Shown here: positions 10,571 through 21,163 of the stretch, one piece after another
How the letters are laid out: the number at the start of each line of letters is the position of its first letter
Position numbering within the stretch: the stretch's first letter is position 1
Origin: Gracilaria vermiculophylla
Lineage: Eukaryota; Rhodophyta; Florideophyceae; Gracilariales; Gracilariaceae
DNA: 64,000 nt
NCBI GenBank assembly: GCA_019155205.2
Contig: JAHNZQ020000010.1
Location: 1,102,036-1,166,035, forward strand
Direction: 5' to 3'
Translations under genes and position numbers: made by a program
The notes under the pieces: generated by a model
What the model was told of the DNA's origin: nothing
What the model saw: only the letters and a program-made list of their open reading frames with translations
The model's database searches: none

Positions 10571-12481
10571 TCATCGACGTCTAACGATAGGCGGAGAGTA
10601 TCTGGTTCGCCTTCCGCTGGAGGATGTGTGTTCATGTCTTTTTGCTGCTAATGCTTCTTTTTCCATTTCAATTCTTGCCCATTCGCTCCTCGCGGTGTCT
10701 ACTGTTCCCTCACTCAGACTGCTGGTATCATCCGAGTTTTCATTTTCTTCGTCGTCTGAGAGGATGTCGCCCCATCGCTCTTCAGCGGCTTCAAATCCGA
10801 ATTCGTCATGCGACCGGCGACTACGACTGTTACTTCCGCTTCGGCCGCGTGAGCGTGAGCGGCTTCGGCTTCGACTTCTTGCACCTTCGTTCTCGTCGTC
10901 ATCCTTCTTTCCACGCTTTGACCTACGCTTCCTCCTTTCTTCCTTTTTCTTAATCCTTATCTCGAGAAATCGCTCATCAGCATCTGATTCAGATGAGCTG
11001 CTCGTACCATCAAAATTAAACCCTACCACTCCATTGCGTTCCTCAACAGGTTCCGGTCCAAATTCCTCTTCAATTCCCATCACCTCCTCGTCGCCATTAT
11101 CAGCACCCCCCCTCAGTGCGGATATATGAAGTTGTTCGACAATGGCGGGATCCTCAACCATGGCCTTGGCCAACTTGGAGGCCCTCCGAGCGAACTTTTC
11201 GTCAAATCCAGCATTCCGCAGTGTCTTCAAGACAGTTCTCGCCAGCGTTTTGCACCCATGCTCGTTGACCGTTTGCTCATCCGGGATCTCATATCGCCTT
11301 ATGACATGAAAGAAGCACCTTTCAATAGAACGACAAAAGTCGCGATCTATTGCATCAAGAGCTCTTACAAGAGAAAGTTCTTTAGCGGCAGTGAGTTTCA
11401 GACGATCGAACCTATTTCTGACTTCGTCGCCTCCAGCGCTAATCAGAATGGCAAACTCATGAATATAAGGGTCCACTTCTGCTGAAACCAGAATGCGTGT
11501 ACGATTCCGACGGCGTCTCTTCTTCTTCTTCTTCTTCTTCTTCTTCTTCTTGTCCTTATCGGACTTTCCACTCTTTCGGGACGACCTGGATTCTGAAGAC
11601 GAAGACGACGATTCATGACCATCGTCACCGCCTTGTACGGCTTCATTCGCAACAATGTCGGTCCACTTCTCTTTTACACAATGAACATCTGACTCCTGCT
11701 CTGAGATAACACGAAGAAGTTCACTGGCGGATTCAATAGTTGCACTCGAAATCTCAGCCTCCTCACCAATTTTCTCAAAGTGGTCCAAGGTAGCGTCCAC
11801 AAGATCCTCCGGCACTGTGCTGCCCGCGCGCAATTTCGCAACGCGATTGAGAAAGACAGAAAACGTGAGTGCTAGCTTGTCACGAACCTCATCGAGCTTG
11901 GCTGCATCACACGAATTAACAATGATGGAGTGCTGAAGAAACTCGATAGCTGTCCTGGCTTGTCTTGTTCCACGGTGCTTCAAGTGCGAGACAATTTTCA
12001 GCAGAGAGTCTGCAGAAGCGAGCACATCACCGGAGAATGAACGCGCGGGCGAGCCTCTCGCTGAGGCTCGAGAAGCAGAGCGAGAACGACCAGAACGAAG
12101 GGGCGATGTGTTGTGGGAGCGGGAACGAGTGCGCGACCGAGAACGAGTGCGGGAGCGCGAAGAAGGCTTTCTAGTCTCCGACCGGTCCTGCTGCATCTTG
12201 TTGACGTACATCATCCTCAGATGCAAGTGTTCGGGATCGTTCTTCAAGGCCTTCTTCAACGCGTCATCGGACGCCATGGAATGCACTTTATCTTCATGCA
12301 TGTAGTATATGCGCAGCGGCGTGCGATCGATGTCGGCGAGGCGAGAAGGAGAAACCGGCAGTTGCAGGGCGCGAACAATGGACTTGCAGAGGTCGAAGAA
12401 AGTGGGCTCGTCACTGTCTTGGCGCAGAGTGAAACGGTGCCTTGCGTGTGCGAAAATCAGCACGACCTTAGTGCGCCCCAT
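10571..12481 (-). CDS. PB1-like domain protein with RS-rich and poly-lysine regions
   Basis: The product is 636 aa from MGRTKVVLIFAHARHRF; an upstream open stretch is low-complexity and was left out. Residues 1-90 resemble a PB1 or ubiquitin-like fold: a basic first strand, then an acidic cluster YYMHEDKVHSMASDDALKKAL that fits an OPCA-type motif. Residues of about 100-150 are arginine/serine dipeptides. A helical middle segment follows, then a run of 12 lysines written by a (CTT)n tract on the plus strand near 11518-11550, a second helical segment of about 150 residues (residues 330-470), and a C-terminal region with KKEERRKRR, further RS dipeptides and acidic patches. This suggests a nuclear, RNA-processing-associated protein and possible SRPK substrate; an SRPK gene lies 6 kb away. 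I do not know a named homologue. Confidence 0.75.
   Translation of the reverse strand: MGRTKVVLIFAHARHRFTLRQDSDEPTFFDLCKSIVRALQLPVSPSRLADIDRTPLRIYYMHEDKVHSMASDDALKKALKNDPEHLHLRMMYVNKMQQDRSETRKPSSRSRTRSRSRTRSRSHNTSPLRSGRSRSASRASARGSPARSFSGDVLASADSLLKIVSHLKHRGTRQARTAIEFLQHSIIVNSCDAAKLDEVRDKLALTFSVFLNRVAKLRAGSTVPEDLVDATLDHFEKIGEEAEISSATIESASELLRVISEQESDVHCVKEKWTDIVANEAVQGGDDGHESSSSSSESRSSRKSGKSDKDKKKKKKKKKKKRRRRNRTRILVSAEVDPYIHEFAILISAGGDEVRNRFDRLKLTAAKELSLVRALDAIDRDFCRSIERCFFHVIRRYEIPDEQTVNEHGCKTLARTVLKTLRNAGFDEKFARRASKLAKAMVEDPAIVEQLHISALRGGADNGDEEVMGIEEEFGPEPVEERNGVVGFNFDGTSSSSESDADERFLEIRIKKKEERRKRRSKRGKKDDDENEGARSRSRSRSRSRGRSGSNSRSRRSHDEFGFEAAEERWGDILSDDEENENSDDTSSLSEGTVDTARSEWARIEMEKEALAAKRHEHTSSSGRRTRYSPPIVRRR
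11518..11551. repeat. (CTT)n microsatellite inside a coding region
   Basis: About eleven near-perfect CTT units on the plus strand encode the lysine run of the PB1/RS protein. Being in frame, length changes would only alter the number of lysines. Confidence 0.85.
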
Positions 12482-13091
12482 GGTGGCCGCAGCGTTAAGG
12501 AAGGGACGATGGGCGCGGAGCGCAGGCACAAGCAAAGCGAACGGAAGTGGCACGGAAGCGGTGAGCGCCGGTGCGGAACGCAACGGTGCCGGCGCTCTGA
12601 GCGGCTTTTAAGCGAGCAGAGCTGCACTGCTGTTGGTGTGACTTGTCGCGCGCAAGTACTACACGTGCACGACGATCATAACTTCTTCTTTCGTCGCACC
12701 CTTCGCAACCGCCGTGGGGAGCAAACGGTGGAGCAGCAAAGCGGAGGGGAGCGCAAGCAACCGGCCAGTAAGCGCAGGACGCGTGGAGAGGGCGCCGCTG
12801 TGATTGGTGGAGCACAGGCGCAGCGTGGCGATAACCCGCAGCGCTGTTCGGCTACAGACCGGCGGCTGCGCCGCTGCAGCAAAGCTCTGCACTGCGAGCG
12901 TTTGCCACGGCGCTGGCGCCCAGCTTACATCCCGAATGACAGCGATCTCCGCCTGCTCTGTTGTGCGGAGGGTCCGTTCAGCGCTGCGTCGCCCTGTCAA
13001 GCGTGCGTCCCTTTCGTCCCTCACCCCCATCGTCGTGCTCCAGCCGCGGGCCTTTGAGGGAAACCGCTAGTCCCCGTCGTTTCTCATCGCC
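12482..13091. promoter_or_regulatory. Divergent intergenic region, 610 bases
   Basis: This separates the start of the PB1/RS protein (minus) from the start of the plastid LPA1-like protein (plus) and so should hold both promoters. It is GC-rich, with open frames on both strands that look like composition shadows. No TATA box or known element was seen. Confidence 0.4.
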
Positions 13092-14075
13092 ATGTGGGCC
13101 TTCTGCGCGCCATCCGTGCTTCCGTGCATCGTGCGCCCAAGCCCGTTCTCGCACGCCGTTTGCCGTCCCCTCCGACTGCCGATTATCGCCGCCGCCAAAA
13201 AGTCGTCGTCAAGCAATTCAAAGCGCTCGCCGTCCAAGTCGAAATCATCATCCGGCTTTCAAGCCGCGCCAGATGAAACTTCCACAAAGCAACAGCCTTC
13301 AAGCTCTGCCCCATCCACCGACGCTGCCGCACAAAGCGAGGTCAAAACGGGAGTGGACTTGAAGGCGGTTGATAGTAGGGGCATTTCTCTGGAGCACCGC
13401 TTAAAGGAAGAGATCATACATCCTTTAAGAAAACCGAAACAAACTCTGTTTGCTGCCCTGTCGCTCTCCGCATTTTTGGCCTCTCTCATTTCCATCTCTC
13501 GTTTTGCCTCGCGCGCCGACTCCCTCCAACAGCTTTCTGTAAATCTGCTCATTAATATAACTGGCGTGACAACCTTTGCATATCTCACATGGCGTCAAGC
13601 ACAGTTTGGGAGACGTGCGCTTAATTCAATTGCGCGTCGTCCGCAACTGCGAGATCTTCCTATTATACAACCATCGCAATCAACTTTTGCCCTCCCATCC
13701 TGGCTACGTTCTCCGAAACGAGTATCGAGTCTTTCAAAACGTTCAGATGTGGTTATCATAGTCGGACGACGGATACAGATACAGATGTATCTAGGTCGAT
13801 GCAAAGAGCGTTTTGATACTCTTCCTTTCAAGATCGTGGTCTTCCCAACCGATATGATTTCTTTTCAGGAGCCGTATCCAATCCAGCCTGACGCGTTTGC
13901 AGATCGTGAAAATCGGGGCAATGCGGACTGGAAGGCCTGGTTAGCGGATGTTACTCCGGCAAAAAGAAACATTGTCGTGCTGCAAATAACACAAAATGAT
14001 CCAGCTATCCAACCTGCTACAACGTATCTCGTGGGAGATGGTGATGCAAAGTTGGTTCCTCTCCCACAGAAATGA
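13092..14075 (+). CDS. LPA1/REP27-like plastid membrane protein (DUF3493)
   Basis: The 327-aa protein begins with a residue pattern typical of a plastid transit peptide: hydrophobic start, serines, few acids, then a lysine/serine-rich linker to about residue 70. The central block at about 98-190 (EHRLKEEIIHPLRKPKQTL, two membrane helices near 117-138 and 148-168, then a polar segment) resembles the DUF3493 core of LOW PSII ACCUMULATION 1/REP27. That family assists assembly of the photosystem II D1 protein in thylakoids. The C-terminal 110 residues form a soluble mixed alpha/beta domain with an ordered strand pattern (VVIIVGRRIQIQMYL). This gene is one of the main reasons to think the organism has a plastid. 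The family call rests on the two-helix core and spacing, so it is moderate. Confidence 0.62.
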   Translation: MWAFCAPSVLPCIVRPSPFSHAVCRPLRLPIIAAAKKSSSSNSKRSPSKSKSSSGFQAAPDETSTKQQPSSSAPSTDAAAQSEVKTGVDLKAVDSRGISLEHRLKEEIIHPLRKPKQTLFAALSLSAFLASLISISRFASRADSLQQLSVNLLINITGVTTFAYLTWRQAQFGRRALNSIARRPQLRDLPIIQPSQSTFALPSWLRSPKRVSSLSKRSDVVIIVGRRIQIQMYLGRCKERFDTLPFKIVVFPTDMISFQEPYPIQPDAFADRENRGNADWKAWLADVTPAKRNIVVLQITQNDPAIQPATTYLVGDGDAKLVPLPQK

Positions 14076-14504
14076 GTATTTGTCATTAAGGGGTTCAGAG
14101 TTAATGCCATCCATATACAAACCGCGCAAGCACGTGCAGAGGTGTCTCTAAAGTAGGCATGTGGAAATACATGTGGTCTATTTACATTCAAACAAAGCAA
14201 GGGAAAAACACTGGTAAGAAACGGCGGATTGTGATTTGACATGCTGCGCAATAAGGAACCAGAAGGAACACATAAAGCTTTCAGTGCAGTGCGGCACGTC
14301 CATCACATGTATCTCCCGTAGGCAACGAGAATGTGGAAGTTCAACACAATCTAGAAGTTTCTACGGCAAACCAAGCTCCATCTACGACCATGAGAGCTCA
14401 CTACACTACAGGTGTCGCTCTTCACATTCTTTCGGTGTCATACTGCACGCTTGACCGCCTAACCATCCCCCGCGAAGCACGGTTTCGGTGCGTGATAGCC
14501 GCGA
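14076..14504. other. Convergent intergenic region
   Basis: The 429 bases between the 3' ends of two convergent genes should hold both polyadenylation sites. I see nothing else; there is a CAT/ATC-rich stretch near 14640, but that lies inside the neighbouring coding region. Confidence 0.5.
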
Positions 14505-17500
14505 CTACGATGGTTGCGATTCATTCCTCCCACGATTTCTTTCCATTTCGCAGGTTCCGTACAGTGATAACTGCGACATGTTGGCTTCAATATCGTCCCT
14601 TGTGGTCACCACTTCACTCTCGCTTTCACTTTCATATCCGTCATCGTCATCATCATCATCCGCAAAATCACCATAATTCTTGATGCCTCCGTGTCTGCTG
14701 ATGTCGGTTGACTCGTACATGTCGGGTGCAGGCGAGAAAACGATGCTGCGGCCTGAATCTCCCACCTGGCTGGAGCTGGGTTCGATTCGTTCCAAAGCTC
14801 GGATCTCGGATGTTAGCAACGGTGATTTTTGTAGCAAAGCATCATTCTCGGCGTTGTTCAAGAACGACTCGGTGCTCGAAGAGGATGATGCAAACATCGC
14901 GGGGTCAGAGAGCAATGGATATTCTCCGCTAAAGGACTTCACAAACCTCGCGATTGCCCTATCACGCAGTTGACCAATAATCCCCAATATTCTGTTCCCT
15001 ACACTCGCCCCCGCTGATAGGCAAGTGATTAGGGTCAACAGACAAAACATAGCTGTCGTAATACCAGCCTTAACCCAGCCTTGGAGATAAAATATTGTCG
15101 CTAAAGAAAGTTGACTTACAATTGTCCAAGTTAGTATAAAGTTGGCACTCAGCCGCGGTAAACGGCCATCAATGTGGCTCTTTGGATGGACGTATCTGAT
15201 GAGATACACATCTACAGCGTGTTTGCAAACAAAATAGAGCCAAGCAAAGTACCAAACAAGCGGTGCCATGAATCCGAAAAGTAGGCACATTGATATCACG
15301 GTCACACTATATGCATAGTGTCTAGGGTAATCAAATATATCTGAACATTTGGCTTCTGCAACATCCAACGGAGTGGTAGCAATTCTTCGCCGCACCATCA
15401 TCGAGAAACTTGATGGGATGCGCATCAACCAAACAACAGAACCAGTTAGAGCAAGTTGAACCAAATAGTTGCATAGGAAAAACGCAATATCTCCCGAGAA
15501 AAGTCGTTGAAGGATAGGGAGGGCGTTGTAAACATTTGCACCGCCGTCGCTCTGCTTGTAGATCATTTCCAGGAATTCGGAAGCGGAATTTAAAGCAAGC
15601 GATGGCAAAACGACTGCGTTCATAACGTAGTAAAAAGATGTTTTCCGAAACACGGACATCTCCTGAGCAGAATGGGTGGCATAACCTTCAAGAGAGCATG
15701 TAAGACGAAGGATGGAAGGAACTAGGGCAAATACGACCGAAAGAAGGAGAACGGGTAAATATGTCAACAAAATCGACCGCAACATCGTGTTTGATGTGAA
15801 AAACGATGGCAGTAGCTGTAGGATATCAGTGGATATAGAGTCAACTGCCATGTCGCCGTTCGATGTGAGGTTGTTCAAAATATCAAATCCATTCGTGCCG
15901 TTGAACGGGACTCCCAGCTCCGGAGTTGGAAAAGTTATGTTGTGACGGCCATGGTTGTTAAATATCACTTGTGGGTCACTCAGAAGAGAAACCTCGGCAA
16001 ACACAAGCTTGAGCGCCGTTAACATTGCAACGGGGCTTGTAAATAAAATGAGTATCGCAAATACAATGAACTGTACAAGCATTTCTCTGACAGTTCGTTC
16101 GAAGAAAGAAATGCCAATGTTCTTCCAGATTATATCGCCACTCTTCGGTGCACGCTCTGCCTTCATATTACGCAATCTTGCGGTTGCAAACTCCGGGGAA
16201 ACTTCTTCGTGAAAAGAGCTCGATTGAATCAATCTGTTCTGGGCCTGTTCCTCTATACGAGTGAGCGTCGGTGCGAACCTTGAAGATTGCAAGAGCCGTT
16301 CACGCGTTTCATGTGGAAGTAAGTTCATGACTCCTTTGTACAGATTGGTAAATGCAGGAATCTCCCATTCAGACTGACTGCGAATGTGACGACCAATGGT
16401 CAAATCAATCGTTTCTTGCTCCCCACTGAGACGACTTCGCCGCATACCATCAACAATACGAACTGGAAAGTTCTTAATTACTGAAGCCGCAGCCGTGGGT
16501 GATCGAAACGATATGAATGCGCAACCCATAAAATTTCGAACCGGTTCACTCGAATGAGAAGCCAATTCTTCTTGTAAGGTGGCGATCCTTTCTTCTAAAT
16601 CCTTAATAGTTTGCTCTGTACTTCGGCGTCTTGCCAATAGCGCAAACAGTTTCCCGACAATGCTACGTCGCACAGGAACGGTCGAGGCCTTGTTTTCAAT
16701 ATTATCTCGCAGATAATCAAGGCGATTGCTAGCAAAAGAAATTGAACGCAGAAGTCTGGCCTCAGACATTCTGTCTCGGCATACAAGCTCAACCTTGGTG
16801 ACCTGCCCGGGATATATTGCTTGTAACAACGATGTGAGTTCGGCATCAGAACGAATATTGTGGGGAAGACCGCGAGCAAACAAGATCCAATGTGGAGAAC
16901 GTGGCGAAGAAGAATTTGGCTTCGGACTGTCTGTTATTGTGGCAGTGACGTTTACACTGGATGAGGAACCTGACCGAAGCCATGCAGATAACGAGCGTTC
17001 TTCACCAGCCGCAGTCTTGACAACGGTGTACATGACAATAACACACAGGGCAGTGATGACAATCACAGGCAGCTGTAGCAAATTAAGCGGTGAGTTGGGA
17101 GGAAGGTTATGTGAAGTAAATCGCTCAAACACACCGCGGTCCGTTTTCAATAGAGACATTAAAGAATGAGGCAGACTTTCGCCCTCTGTACGGAACACAG
17201 CGCCACCCCACCAATATACCGGCAGCAGGATGACAGTGGAAACGACGGCACAGATAGAGGTAATGACGATGCAGGCTCTTTGAAATACGAGGTATACCTG
17301 TGCATCTCTTGAAAGCTTGGATTCTGAGGTAGTGAAGAATTCTTTCCAGCCTTTCCATCTCATTGGAGGCGCGGCTCTGACGTAGGCGGCCACAGGCGTA
17401 TACGCTTTGGCAGAGCGAACGGTAGGGTACTTGTTCAGAAGCTGAATATCTTGGGGCTCCAACGGACCAGCTTCCTTGAGGATGACGTAACGATAAAAGA

Positions 17501-17771
17501 GCAGTCCGAAACATGAGGTAACCACATTGACGAGAATCACTAGAGTTAGCCCCGAAGACATGGTGGTGTGCTCGTACATATTCTTGTACGTGTTGCCGGC
17601 CGTTCCATTTTGCGCGTAAGGATATGAAGAGTTCATCACATGCGGGGCAGCAAGCGGCACTTGAAGAAGCGAGAGCATATGGCGGTGCGGTGCGGTTGAC
17701 GACGACACAGGGGAGCAGCATGCAAGCCGAAGCAAGCAAAACCACAGGAAAGCAACACTTAAGCAACTCAT
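14505..17771 (-). CDS. OSCA/CSC1/TMEM63-family mechanosensitive cation channel
   Basis: The product is 1088 aa from the ATG at 17771; the open frame begins 13 codons earlier at TTG. The order of parts matches the family: an N-terminal hydrophobic segment (possible signal or first helix), helices at about 63-86, 158-185 and 240-262, then a cytosolic region with the RNA-binding-like fold (ILFARGLPHNIRSDAEL and FMGCAFISFRSPTAAASVIK) and the RAPKSGDIIWKNIGIS linker that leads into the 7TM pore region. Several helices follow (LVQFIVFAILILFTSPVAML onward), with the aromatic pore-helix segment PLVWYFAWLYFVCKHAVDVY. The C-terminal tail is acidic (a run of seven aspartates near 1055) and probably regulatory. 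These proteins pass calcium and other cations in response to membrane tension or osmotic change, at the plasma membrane or endomembranes. The length is larger than the usual 700-800 aa because of the loops and tail. Confidence 0.9.
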   Translation of the reverse strand: MSCLSVAFLWFCLLRLACCSPVSSSTAPHRHMLSLLQVPLAAPHVMNSSYPYAQNGTAGNTYKNMYEHTTMSSGLTLVILVNVVTSCFGLLFYRYVILKEAGPLEPQDIQLLNKYPTVRSAKAYTPVAAYVRAAPPMRWKGWKEFFTTSESKLSRDAQVYLVFQRACIVITSICAVVSTVILLPVYWWGGAVFRTEGESLPHSLMSLLKTDRGVFERFTSHNLPPNSPLNLLQLPVIVITALCVIVMYTVVKTAAGEERSLSAWLRSGSSSSVNVTATITDSPKPNSSSPRSPHWILFARGLPHNIRSDAELTSLLQAIYPGQVTKVELVCRDRMSEARLLRSISFASNRLDYLRDNIENKASTVPVRRSIVGKLFALLARRRSTEQTIKDLEERIATLQEELASHSSEPVRNFMGCAFISFRSPTAAASVIKNFPVRIVDGMRRSRLSGEQETIDLTIGRHIRSQSEWEIPAFTNLYKGVMNLLPHETRERLLQSSRFAPTLTRIEEQAQNRLIQSSSFHEEVSPEFATARLRNMKAERAPKSGDIIWKNIGISFFERTVREMLVQFIVFAILILFTSPVAMLTALKLVFAEVSLLSDPQVIFNNHGRHNITFPTPELGVPFNGTNGFDILNNLTSNGDMAVDSISTDILQLLPSFFTSNTMLRSILLTYLPVLLLSVVFALVPSILRLTCSLEGYATHSAQEMSVFRKTSFYYVMNAVVLPSLALNSASEFLEMIYKQSDGGANVYNALPILQRLFSGDIAFFLCNYLVQLALTGSVVWLMRIPSSFSMMVRRRIATTPLDVAEAKCSDIFDYPRHYAYSVTVISMCLLFGFMAPLVWYFAWLYFVCKHAVDVYLIRYVHPKSHIDGRLPRLSANFILTWTIVSQLSLATIFYLQGWVKAGITTAMFCLLTLITCLSAGASVGNRILGIIGQLRDRAIARFVKSFSGEYPLLSDPAMFASSSSSTESFLNNAENDALLQKSPLLTSEIRALERIEPSSSQVGDSGRSIVFSPAPDMYESTDISRHGGIKNYGDFADDDDDDDGYESESESEVVTTRDDIEANMSQLSLYGTCEMERNRGRNESQPS

Positions 17772-18493
17772 AATTGCAACCACGTCATGGACGTATTGAA
17801 ACGCCCGCAAGTCGCGCCAAAAAAAGGGGCGACGGACAAGAGACGGTGCGGCAGCAGAGACGGAGGCGCGTGGTGCAGTACTCGCCGGAAACGCCGAGAG
17901 CGTTCAAACTCGAGCCACTCGCGAGACGGTTAGCAACGCGCTTCTCGTCAACAGGGGAGCGCTACGGGCGACGGCGGCATTCTCATCGCAGTGGCGCAGT
18001 CGCAATGCCCGCCTGCGCATCGACACGGGCGCTCCGCAGCTTCGCTCGTCACCAGCGTCAGAAAAAAAGGCTGCTGGTTTGGTACTGTCATGCGCTGGAC
18101 ACGAATGTCTACGTGTAACGTCACGAGGCAGTTCGGCCGTCTAGCCAACAGGATGAAGAAACGAATGCCGCACCTTCACTGCAGCACATGCCCCGCCAGG
18201 GCACATGAGCCCCGGCGCGCATTGGCACCAACGGTCGACCCGCCAGTAGCCTGTAGCTACCTGGGCCCCTGTGCAATCCTCACGAGCAAGTACTGTCAGT
18301 CTGTGCTCAGAAATCTAGAAAGCTTACAGAGCACCTGTTTTCAAGCTGTCTACGAAGGAGACCTTACACACACGCAAGCGCTCGCCGCGCATGTCTATCC
18401 ATCCTACTTCAAGATGCACACAATTACGATGATAGGGCAAAGCATCATTCTCAGGCACACTGTGGTGCATCTCGATCCCATTCGGCCTTGGCT
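17772..18493. other. Intergenic region, promoter side of the channel gene
   Basis: The 722 bases lie upstream of the OSCA gene and downstream of the kinase gene. A plus-strand open frame (17991-18839) runs antisense through the kinase 3' end and is not protein-like. Nothing else was recognised. Confidence 0.5.
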
Positions 18494-20113
18494 TTACGTC
18501 TCTGTATCAGCCACATCCTCGCCTTCGGTGATTTCTGAAACAAATGGATGTGCAAGACATTCTTTAGCCGTCGCCCGCTTCTCCGGGTCAAGTCTAAGCA
18601 TGGGTTCCAAGAAAGAACTGATTAAAGAAGCTTCCTCTCTTCTATACTTGTACTTCTCTTCAAGCACCTCCTGCAATGGAAACGAGTCCAAATATTTGAT
18701 ATGTCGCAATTCTCCATTGCGTGTGAACAATTGTCGACTAAATTCTCCCTTTCGAGTTAAGTACTTTGGCATAGGCCCTAGCAACTCCATCATTAGAGCC
18801 AGATGGTCTTCGTCTCTGTCGTATTCTAGACTTGAGTGAGGGTCGAACAGATAATCACCAGTTAGTATCTCAAAAATCAGACACGCTGCCGACCAAATGT
18901 CCACAGAGCTATTGTACTTGGCCCCCAGAATTACTTCCGGACTTCGATACTGTCTCGTCTGAATATCTTCTGTGAAATGTTTGTTCACCCAGCATGCGTT
19001 CCCTAGGTCCGCGATCTTCACTGTACCGCGAGCGAACATTTCATCCTTATCTATGATGGAACCAAGTTCGAGTTTCTCAAAAGTGTCTCCATTTGTTTGC
19101 GTATTTGTTCCAGAGCTGTTAGAATCCCGAGAGTCTTGTTTGAGGGCGGATTGCACGCTATCAGTCGTGACAGGTCTTAATAACTCCGCAGCCTTGGAAC
19201 TTGTTGATCTCGATGGGGGCAGTCCAGACAACAAAGGTCCAAAAGGGGGTTCAGATGCAGTGAATGACATACTATCGCGTTCAGCTTGGCGCTTCGCCTT
19301 CGCTTTAAGCCTTTTCTTTTGGTTTCTACGATATGTTTTTGACGTAGGCCTCCCACCATTTAAAACACCAGAACTTTCCGATGCAGTGCTGCCATGCAGG
19401 ATCTCCTGTCGACGTCGATTAATCAAATACTGGTTGTAAGCCGTACACTGCACTTCCACTTCGTGCATCATGTGCGATGGTATCTCAAACAACACATTCT
19501 CCGGTTTCAAGTCAGTGTGAATGATATTTGCCTCAGAATGCAAAAAATGCAACCCCTTCAGGATATCCTTAGATATTCGACGAACCAAAGAAAGCGGCGC
19601 TCCTTTGCAGTTGAACCGCCGAATAAGTTTTAACAGAGAGTTTCCGAGTACGTCAAACACCAGACATACGTGCCTACCATTCGGTCCTGAGAGTTCAAAA
19701 TGGTCTAGCAGAGAAATAACTGGCTCGCGACGGTATCGGTCCTTCCTTCGCACAGCTTGCAAAAGCTTGATTTCATCCCTGGCAGCTTCAGTATAGTCTG
19801 TAGCCGATTTTTGAATCTTCAGGGCCACGACGCGATGAGCCCGCGTGCCTGAAGAACTTCCAGGGGCAAACCGATTGTTATCCAAACAAAGCCAAACCGT
19901 GGAGAAGTGACCAACACCGAGACGACAAAGGGCGCGATATGTGCCGTTTTTGAATGTGTCACCGACCTTTACGGGGTGATAACCCCCTTTTTTGAGGCAT
20001 TCTTGTTCTGTCTGTTCACCAAGACTAGATTCGGAGTCCTCGTGATATGGAAAGTGCACATCTGCAGTGGAATCAAAGCAAGAACGCTCGCGTTTTTCGA
20101 TGGCTGTACCCAT
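18494..20113 (-). CDS. SRPK: SR-protein kinase (SRPK family)
   Basis: The product is 539 aa. The kinase domain is split by a spacer, the hallmark of SRPKs. The N-lobe begins at about 45 (HPVKVGDTFKNGTYRALCRL), with glycine loop LGVGHFSTVW near 67 and the ATP-binding lysine in VALKIQKS near 99. The catalytic loop is HTDLKPENVLF near 200. Residues of about 215-365 are a low-complexity spacer (KRLKAKAKRQAERD, serine-rich). The second half opens with VKIADLGNACWVNKHFTEDI, carrying the SRPK-type DLG in place of DFG, then QTRQYRSPEVILG and a complete C-lobe ending in RATAKECLAHPFV. It should phosphorylate arginine/serine-rich splicing factors in cytosol and nucleus. An RS-rich protein gene lies 6 kb away and is a possible substrate. 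The call is firm. Confidence 0.95.
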   Translation of the reverse strand: MGTAIEKRERSCFDSTADVHFPYHEDSESSLGEQTEQECLKKGGYHPVKVGDTFKNGTYRALCRLGVGHFSTVWLCLDNNRFAPGSSSGTRAHRVVALKIQKSATDYTEAARDEIKLLQAVRRKDRYRREPVISLLDHFELSGPNGRHVCLVFDVLGNSLLKLIRRFNCKGAPLSLVRRISKDILKGLHFLHSEANIIHTDLKPENVLFEIPSHMMHEVEVQCTAYNQYLINRRRQEILHGSTASESSGVLNGGRPTSKTYRRNQKKRLKAKAKRQAERDSMSFTASEPPFGPLLSGLPPSRSTSSKAAELLRPVTTDSVQSALKQDSRDSNSSGTNTQTNGDTFEKLELGSIIDKDEMFARGTVKIADLGNACWVNKHFTEDIQTRQYRSPEVILGAKYNSSVDIWSAACLIFEILTGDYLFDPHSSLEYDRDEDHLALMMELLGPMPKYLTRKGEFSRQLFTRNGELRHIKYLDSFPLQEVLEEKYKYRREEASLISSFLEPMLRLDPEKRATAKECLAHPFVSEITEGEDVADTET

Positions 20114-21163
20114 CTTTCGCGGAAGCGATGGGCTGTGAGACGGCCCTTAAAAGAGCCTCAACGTTGGGCCGTTCGAAGACACTCCGCGACGGCGGTGAGG
20201 GTATGGTGGCGTGTGCACGGCCTTGCGCTTGTACGTTAGGCTAGCGCATCTGAGGAGTGGCTGCTGGCAGCACGGAGTGCGACATAGAGAATCTGCGCCA
20301 ACGATTTGGACCGCTGGCGAAACAGAGCTGCGATTCGTGGATGCATCGTCAAGGGTCGAGTATTTTCGCGAATTATTTCGAGCGCCAGCAAGCCATGGAT
20401 TCACAGAGCATTTGCGAAGTTGCCGCTGTTCCAGCGAGGACCAAGCTGTCATTCAGTATCACTCCTTTTTGTGCCATGTAACTGGAGTGCCCCGGAATAT
20501 GTGTATCAAACCCATTCACATTTTTCACGAATCTGTTGGAGTTTGGTGGTTAATCTTGACAAGGTGCACTTTTTGCCTAAGTGGACGTTTTCGAATAGTG
20601 CGTGTCTGAAGACACACTTGACACGAGACAATCACAAAGTTCATTCATCTATGAGCTGCAAAAAGCGCCAAATCACAAACTGCCATTGTTTTGGCTTTTA
20701 TGAAAGGTTGTGTGGTTAGACCATTGGATTAGTCGCCATGAACAGGCACGAGAGCTATTGCTAGTCTTTTCAGGGGCCACTCCAAAATGTCTTAATGCCA
20801 CCCATCAAATACACGCAGAAAAAGAACTAAGCCCTCATTCGTTCTCATCAAACATTGCCCTACGGAACATAGTAATCGCACAGGGCTTTGCAAGATTGCT
20901 GGAGTAGCGCTGTTTTGTTTTAGTGCCCAAAGATTTAGCGGCAGGCTTTTCAATCGCGTTCTACACTACGATGTGCAAATGCATCAGGTCATCTTGAAGT
21001 CACTTGAGATGGACGCTTGATGAATTAGATTCTTTAGTAGAGATCGATTTCAAATGCTTTCTGCGCATACGCGCTCCGTCGGCTGCCAAACTCTCAATCG
21101 ACTATTTGTCCGCCAGCAGCACAGCCAAGTGATACATATCTACACACAATAGTCTCAAGCGTA
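20114..21163. other. Intergenic region, 1.05 kb
   Basis: This lies between the promoter of the kinase gene and the 3' end of the next minus-strand gene. Several short plus-strand frames exist but none resembles a protein. No RNA gene or repeat was found. Confidence 0.5.
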
